Source: Ascaris suum (Eukaryota > Nematoda > Chromadorea > Rhabditida > Ascarididae). From it: 64,000 nt of DNA. Where the stretch lies: NCBI GenBank assembly GCA_013433145.1, contig CM024176.1, positions 7,116,520 through 7,180,519 of the forward strand. Reading direction: 5' to 3'. The position numbers and the translations under genes are program-made. Below, one piece after another: positions 58,220 to 64,000 of the stretch (position 1 is the first letter of the stretch; each line of letters starts with the position of its first letter). Below the pieces are notes generated by a model, which saw only the letters and a list, made by a program, of their open reading frames with translations, was not told the DNA's origin and ran no database searches.

Positions 58220-61200
58220 CTGAAAAAACTCGAAAATTCCCATTGCTCTAGAAGATGGCAGGGGGTAAACACTATTTCCCTCCACCACGCTCTCACACCA
58301 TATCAGTAAAGGTAGATTTGCGATCGCCACTTTCAATTATGAACGAAGGCAGCGCGTTCCCTCTTGCTATGCGTCCGGATATACTGCATCTCTGCAAACC
58401 ACATTCAATCCTATTGCTCTTCTCTTCAGAGCTTTTGCCACAAAACGACAAATTATCAACTTAGAGAACAAACCACGTCGGAGGCAGAGGAAGACTGAAT
58501 CACTCCGTCAGTACGTGAAGGAAGATGAGCTCATACCAACCCCTGCCTCCCCTCCTATATTCCTTTAGTGCCAACTCTTTATGAAAGCTTTGCAAAGATA
58601 GCCTCAATATAACTGTGCCTTAATTTAATGCAACAGAAACTTCTATTGTTGCTACTCGGTGCTTCTTTTATAAGTATGGCATAAACTGTATGGAGATTAT
58701 TAATCCACTCACATATACCTCATATGACTCCACATTATGAAAAAATCCAGAAATTTACATGGAGTGAATATTTTCCCTCGTAAACATAGAATATAGCTAT
58801 CTGCATATGCGAAAACATTTAATTTACGAGTCGTGTTATTTTGCTTATCTATATATTAGTGAATTATCTTACAAAGAAATCCTCTATAGGTGAGTTCAAC
58901 GCTTTTCTTTTCTTGTTGCTCCTTTATGGCGTCCAAGATTGCGTCCGAAGAAAGAAGGCCCGAAGGACGAACAACATTCAACAGATCGTCGAGCTTCATC
59001 AGTGGTAGACGCAATTTCGCCAAAATCATATCCGCTTCTTCTACCTTCAAAAAATCATCACGCTTCCAAATGACAGCAGTTGCTACTGTCAACATTCAAA
59101 AAAAAACTAGCTAAATGGGAATTCGAACACGTTAAAAAGATTCTTCCATCACAACAACAATCAACTCTACCTAAAAAAGGGATAATTTTTTTCCTCGGCT
59201 TCGACCTTCATGATAAACGGACGTGAAAAAAACAAAGCAATGCAGAAAATAACAGAGCGAAATCAAATAACACTGAACTAAATCCATTTGAATTTTCTTC
59301 ATATTAGATATTCGAGCTCTGTGCTTACCTACATTTGCGTATTGTCTCCGTGACAACAAATGAGGTTTCAACGAAACCGTGAACTGCCTGAGTGCCTAAC
59401 ATCGGTTGAAACAGTTTGTAAGCAAGGATGGGATAAGAAAAAAGTACTGTAAATGCAAGCAAAATGCCGAAGGAATCAAATTCGCAAAAACAAACAAGAC
59501 AGGATTTTGCAAGCAAATCTAAACATTAAAGCAATTATGTTCTGAACTAAACATGATCATACAGAAGATTGACCTTCATCCTTCAATGCTAGGCAAGAAA
59601 TGATCGTGACTGACAAGGACAATAGAGTTCAGGTTCAACGGTCGGCTGATTGCGGTCATATATGAACAACTATAATGTTACCACCTACTTTACCTGCTAC
59701 CGCTCCTTACTTTTTAATGCCGAAGACTATCCTCCCCTTTCGACCAGAAACAGCTTCCTTATAGCCAAAAGGATTTCTCTCGCACTCCAACATTTCTTCA
59801 TCCTCCTTCTCCCCACACCCCCTCCCCCATTACCTTTGCCACTCCAATTCCCAGGAGAAATTTCAGCCAAAAAGAAAGTGCTGTTTTTTTGTCGATGATG
59901 GGGATGCGTGGAAGTGAAATACTTCTTTACCTGTGCTATTCTTCTTTCGAACCGCTCTCCTCCTTTATTGGTTGCTCAGCGTTAGACGATTCGTTCAGGT
60001 AAGATAAAAAGGGAATTATCCAAACTTTTTTTGGAAGTACATGTGTCATGGTGTGGAAGATCTTACTGAAAGATGAAAAATAAAGCGAACTCAGCAAAAG
60101 CAGTGATAAATGTTTACGAGCGGTACAGTCTCAAAGGTTTTATCTGCCGGTCTGTCTGTCGGAGCGTACTGCTCCAAAAGACCGTTCCAGAGTAAAAAAA
60201 AGATATTCACCTGCTGAGGATGTTGGCGAACCCATTCTCTCACCGCCCTAAAAATATCGATTTCAGGGGCACACAATGAATCTCGCTGAATCATCAGTTC
60301 AACAGCGCTTGCTGACAATTGCAGGAAACCCTGAAGGTACAATAATATTAGAGTCAGCTGACAGTATGATATCTGTAGTAAAGTAACGAACCGGCACAAC
60401 TCTCAATGTCACAAATATTTATGGCCCACTTTCGTGGCCAAGCTTTACGGCAACACTGTGCAAATGTTTGAGAAGCAATGAAAGCGGCTCCTTGTGAAAT
60501 ATAGGAGTCTTATGGTGTGCGGTCGGTCAAACTCCACAGAGAATTACCGGAAACACAAGAAATTCAACGCAAATATCTCGCGAGCATCAACGCATCCAAC
60601 TTGACGGGACGAATTTCGACAAAGATAAAATAACGCGTTTTGAACGCAGTGAAAAATTTATTCCTTACTATCAGAGAGGGGGACTCGCTGTTTTCCACGC
60701 CAACCTAGAAAGACTTCCTGAGGCGAAGCATGTCACACTCCATTGTCGATGAGTTTCTCTCACCTCTCCAATTTCCAGAAGCAGCTGTGATCGCTGGATT
60801 CAAGTATGCCATACGCGATTTCACTGACTCTAAACTTTACTCTTCTCTCTCCCACTCTCCTCTCCATTCTTTTCACATGACCTTTTCGAGCCTGCTGCAA
60901 GCTCTCCCTAAATCCGACTTCAACTTTTTAACCCCAGCATGGAGATTTAATAACTGCAACCAAAAGTTGATTATATGTGAAACCCTCAAATACTAGGCCA
61001 AATGTTAACAACATCAGGTTTTCAGGCCAATGCGCAGGATCAGATTCAACTTTAAGATGCAGAACTTCACTCCTCACGCTAGTGCGTTACATGACAACGT
61101 CCTAAGTGAACAACATTATGGACACAACTACAGGGAATTACTCATCCTTCCGCTCACTACTGCTTTGCAGGGCCAACATTCAGCTGACTATGAAAAGAAT

Positions 61201-63513
61201 GAAGCATATATGTGCGTGCACTAAATTTCATAGCAGTCTTATGAACGAAAAATTCATCGGGCACTATGAAAATGGACGCACCCGAGTTCATCAATACTAT
61301 AAAAATGGACATACCTGAGTCGAAAGAACCTCGCTGGCGTGCTTATCGGCAAAGTTAAGGCATACATCCGACAGCGACCGAAGAGAGTAAAGATGCGCAG
61401 CATCATATACTGTACACATATTCCGCACGTTCAAAACTGCCTACAAATACCTTAATTTAAGCCCTCTGCATATAAAACAGGCTGAAAACGTACGAGAGGA
61501 GTTGGCACAATACACCTTTCAGCAAATTCCCTCATCAGACGAAGCGGTTACATGAACTGCTATTAAACAAAACAATGGTAGTAACGGGGGACCATTTTGG
61601 GTGGCCAACCGCTCATCCAAACCTTCCATAAAAACCCAATTAACCTGTTGCTTGTGATCTGTCGGCATAAAATGCATCCAAACTTTTTCGCACCTTCAAA
61701 TATCTGTTAATCATTTCCAAATGAAAGATGGGTAGTACCTGAGGCCATCCTACGGTGGCTATTATACTCATTCATTCTGGATGTTTTCAGTTCAGTGACT
61801 CGCGCGCTGGAGATATCAGACATCTAGAGATGCACGCCTAACTTATGCAAAAATATGACGTCATCACAGCACTTTGTGAATGCAAACTTGTAGAAGTATA
61901 TAAAAAATAATTAGCGTAGAGTGCCCTCATAACACGTTAACAACCGATACCCACCAATCGCTCATTTGATAAATTAGTTTTAATTAAATAATTCAGCAGT
62001 TCATGAAACAAGCAAATAAATCTTCAATTTGAAGAGGTTTCGCAAAATATTTCGGCTCGCCTGAAGCCGCTGCAAACTGCAAGTCACAAGGAAAACAGTA
62101 ATGGAGGAAGTAGTTATAATAGTGATATGGCACGAGCAGCCATTCATCGTTTTGCATTGTCTATTGTGGTCGGTTGTGAAGTTCCGATCGGACTTGCTGG
62201 CTCCGCTCAACCCAGCCGCCCCGCCCAGCACCCTCAACGGGGCAAGGGCGCCGGCATAAGTCGCGACAGTCATAACGGGAACGACGGTGAATCGACTCGT
62301 TCGCATCCTACCGGCAGGAGACGAGCCTAAGCCCTAACCTTCACGCGACCGAGCTACAGGAAGTAGAGGCCGACCCAAAGACCGCTGCAGCATAGTGGAT
62401 CAGAGGGGCATTGGGTCAGGGCATGTGGAAGCGACATGAGCAGACATCTATTCGTAATGAATGTTCTGTTGACTGAAATAAATAAATAAATAAACTACTG
62501 ATATGAAAATCCGGATGAGAAATGCAAACAATGATGGGTTCCGCATGAGGTCCCCGAAATACGAAAGCCCTTTCTGCTTCTCCATTTATTTATAAAGTCA
62601 CCCAAGATGAGGGCCTTGTTTCCTCCGATCGAATGCGCCGGATTAAAAAAAATCTTTCTAGTATTCAAAAACGAACGCACTCACCTTAAGATATTCTGAA
62701 ATACTCAGCTCTAACTCGCTGAAACCGTATTTGTGCGCAAGGCCGAGAATATCAAGAACGAGTTCTTCCTTCAACGAGCTTAGCGACAACTTTCCTGTAT
62801 AAATATACCTGAAATCACAGCAGTTCATTCAGATCTCATAAAACCACCATCAAAAAAAAAGAGGAGAAAACATATCCAACAAACTTTCGTTTGGCAAACT
62901 TGTCCAAATTTCATTCGCCAAACTGCTTCCGTTTCTGAATAAAAAGAAATTGGTAGTAAATTCACACCCCTTCACGAAATATGAATTAAGGAACAAAAAA
63001 GGAGTATGTCGGGAGGAAGCGCTGGAAAACAAACACAAAGGAACAGGGCACAAATCAAAACCACACTGAAATAGGTAGAGCTTCGAACTAATGCATCTGA
63101 AATAGTGAGAAATTAGTGGCAAAATAAGAAAGTTTTGGTGCATTTAGAGAGCACGTTGCTTTCAGCACTGATTTCTACACAAACGCGCATCACTTCTCAT
63201 ACGCGACGAAAACGCAAGCCAAGTAGTTACTCAAACGGCATACACTATACCCTTATATTTTACTATTTTTGCTCATCTCCTTCACCTGTGTCGCTTTATG
63301 CGGAAATATACGTCACAAGATGTAGAACCCCATATTCTTATATACGCCACACATTTTGAATCCTTCGCGGCAATATAAGACCACATAACTTGTTGCAGCG
63401 TTACCCAAAACTCTTAAACTTACTTCAATAACATTTTGAACCCGTTCACTGGAGTATCCACCAGCTCCACTTCACTATCTCGCGTCTCACGCATTCCATT
63501 GAAGAGCAAAGCC
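52315..63513 (-). CDS. hpo-9: BTBD9 homologue (BTB-BACK-F5/8C x2), 5'-partial, 13 exons
   Basis: BTB-domain protein of the BTBD9 family, a probable Cullin-3 substrate adaptor; the C. elegans homologue is HPO-9. Exons in order on the - strand: 63513-63424, 62808-62685, 61440-61315, 60330-60211, 59044-58873, 58219-58062, 57253-57173, 56671-56574, 56187-56072, 55033-54844, 54400-54293, 53238-53168, 52496-52315. All junctions keep phase, giving 544 residues against 612 in human, so only the first 60-70 or so (most of BTB) lie beyond the window. Landmarks: ALLFNGMRE, YIYTGKLSL, LAHKYGFSELE, LRLPLMKLDDLLNVVRPSGL, LLLWDRDQRSYNYYIE, EDWVRVIDHTKYLCRS, FVRIVGTHNSVNSSFH, GVSRSRNALLNGETSNYDWD and NEVFHCVHFECPAQ. 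The exon at 59044 could instead begin at 59062. Confidence 0.96.
52497..63423 (-). other. BTBD9 introns
   Basis: Twelve introns of 0.4-1.3 kb hold no second gene that I can support. A + strand open frame at 56915-57193 (92 codons) overlaps an intron and part of exon 57253-57173 on the other strand, and is probably chance. Two introns have GC donors (see findings). Confidence 0.55.
58873..63513 (-). other. hpo-9: BTBD9 BTB end and BACK domain exons
   Basis: Five exons. The first (63513-63424) gives the end of BTB (ALLFNGMRETRDSEVELVDT). The others give BACK: helices with SISEYLK, NVRNMCTVYDAAHLYSLRSL, LQLSASAVELMIQRDSLCAP, IFRAVREWVRQHP and LLSSDAILDAIKEQQEK. In Cul3 adaptors, BTB and the first BACK helices hold the cullin. 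The spacing between the Trp of REWVRQ and RLPLM favours the acceptor at 59045 (TTGAAG) over the one at 59063. Confidence 0.92.
62130..62495 (+). mobile_element. SINE-like retroposon insertion with (AAAT)n tail
   Basis: About 366 bases, clearly G+C-richer than the surrounding intron, ending in an AAATAAATAAATAAATAAA tail. The flanks TAGTGATATG (62120-62129) and TACTGATATG (62496-62505) look like a 10-bp target-site duplication with one mismatch. That combination is typical of a short non-LTR retroposon. I see no tRNA-type A or B box, so the class is open. It sits in the BTBD9 intron 61441-62684, antisense to the gene. Confidence 0.55.
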
Positions 63514-64000
63514 CTGCAACCACACTCTAGATGAGCATAACAAATTGCTTTAAAGAATTAAAATAACCAACATCTTCGCGGAATACTATAAAACGTTCAT
63601 GGTATCAGAACTATAGAAACTGTGATCGGCTTGGCAAATTAAAAGGAAAGATCAGCGAACTAATTTTCTCAACTGCAGAATTCCTTATTCTGTAAGAACA
63701 CTTTCGTAGGTTAATCGACATGGGGAAATGCACAGCGACATTTCAATTTATTGAAATTACCAAAGAAATTCACTCCCAAACCCTTTCAGAAATCATTCAT
63801 TGTTAGGTTAGTTAGTCGCCACCAGAAAAAAATAATAAATAAAACATATCAAGAATATTAAGCAATTTCAACTCATGGATCGCAAAACCTACAGATGAAT
63901 TTAGGTAAATTTGTCAATTTGATAATGCTAAACGTGCGCATAAGGCCTATGTTCTTCCTCCCTCTACTTTTTCGTTCCTATGACATCTTGCAAATCACTA
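63514..64000 (-). other. BTBD9 intron upstream of the first visible exon
   Basis: No BTB-coding exon is seen here in any frame. A TTGCAG acceptor abuts 63513, so the remaining 5' exons must lie beyond 64,000. Confidence 0.7.

Noticed and set aside
1..64000. CRISPR arrays, operons with bacterial signals, rRNA or tRNA genes
   Set aside because: No repeat-spacer pattern, ribosome-binding sites or conserved RNA sequence was found; all firm genes are spliced animal genes.

Overview
The window is nematode nuclear DNA. Both recognisable genes are conserved animal genes broken into many small exons, and the introns run from tens of bases to about 5 kb. Codon phase agrees across every junction I could place. 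The relatively long introns point away from the compact genome of C. elegans, for example to a strongylid or ascaridid parasite. That last step is inference; I cannot name the species.

Layout. From position 2 to 37,212 the + strand carries the 3' three quarters of an MRCK-type kinase gene (Cdc42-binding, DMPK family; C. elegans mrck-1). The kinase domain lies left of the window. Twenty-nine exons encode about 1,280 residues: coiled coil, C1 zinc finger, PH, CNH, CRIB, and a Ser/Pro-rich tail. A poly(A) signal sits about 70 bases after the stop. From 63,513 down to 52,315 the - strand carries BTBD9 (C. elegans hpo-9) lacking only its first roughly 60-70 residues: end of BTB, BACK, and two F5/8-type C (discoidin) domains, with a poly(A) signal just after the stop. 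The two genes converge. The 15 kb between them (37.3-52.3 kb) is mostly anonymous, with two weak clusters of - strand open frames, a tandem duplication, a duplicated CACGTG palindrome and a TATA-bearing island.

The most interesting signal is inside MRCK. At two exons (ending at 82 and 14,293) the reading frame stays open far past the splice donor, for 300 and 439 further codons, and each extension is followed by an AATAAA. The first extension ends in a textbook C-terminal tail anchor: a basic stretch, 30 hydrophobic residues and a four-residue tail. The second is a long Ser-rich tail. Together they suggest two alternative ends that would make shortened MRCK isoforms without the C1-PH-CNH-CRIB module, one of them anchored in a membrane.

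Other points: five (TA)n arrays of 68-88 bases, all in MRCK introns; about a quarter of acceptors ending in AAG or GAG rather than the usual CAG/TAG; two BTBD9 introns with GC donors of identical sequence; a short retroposon-like insertion with an AAAT tail and a near-perfect target duplication; and a CNH segment of about 20 residues whose exon I could not find. MRCK acts downstream of Cdc42 on actomyosin; BTBD9 is a probable Cul3 substrate adaptor. Nothing here suggests a functional link between them beyond adjacency.
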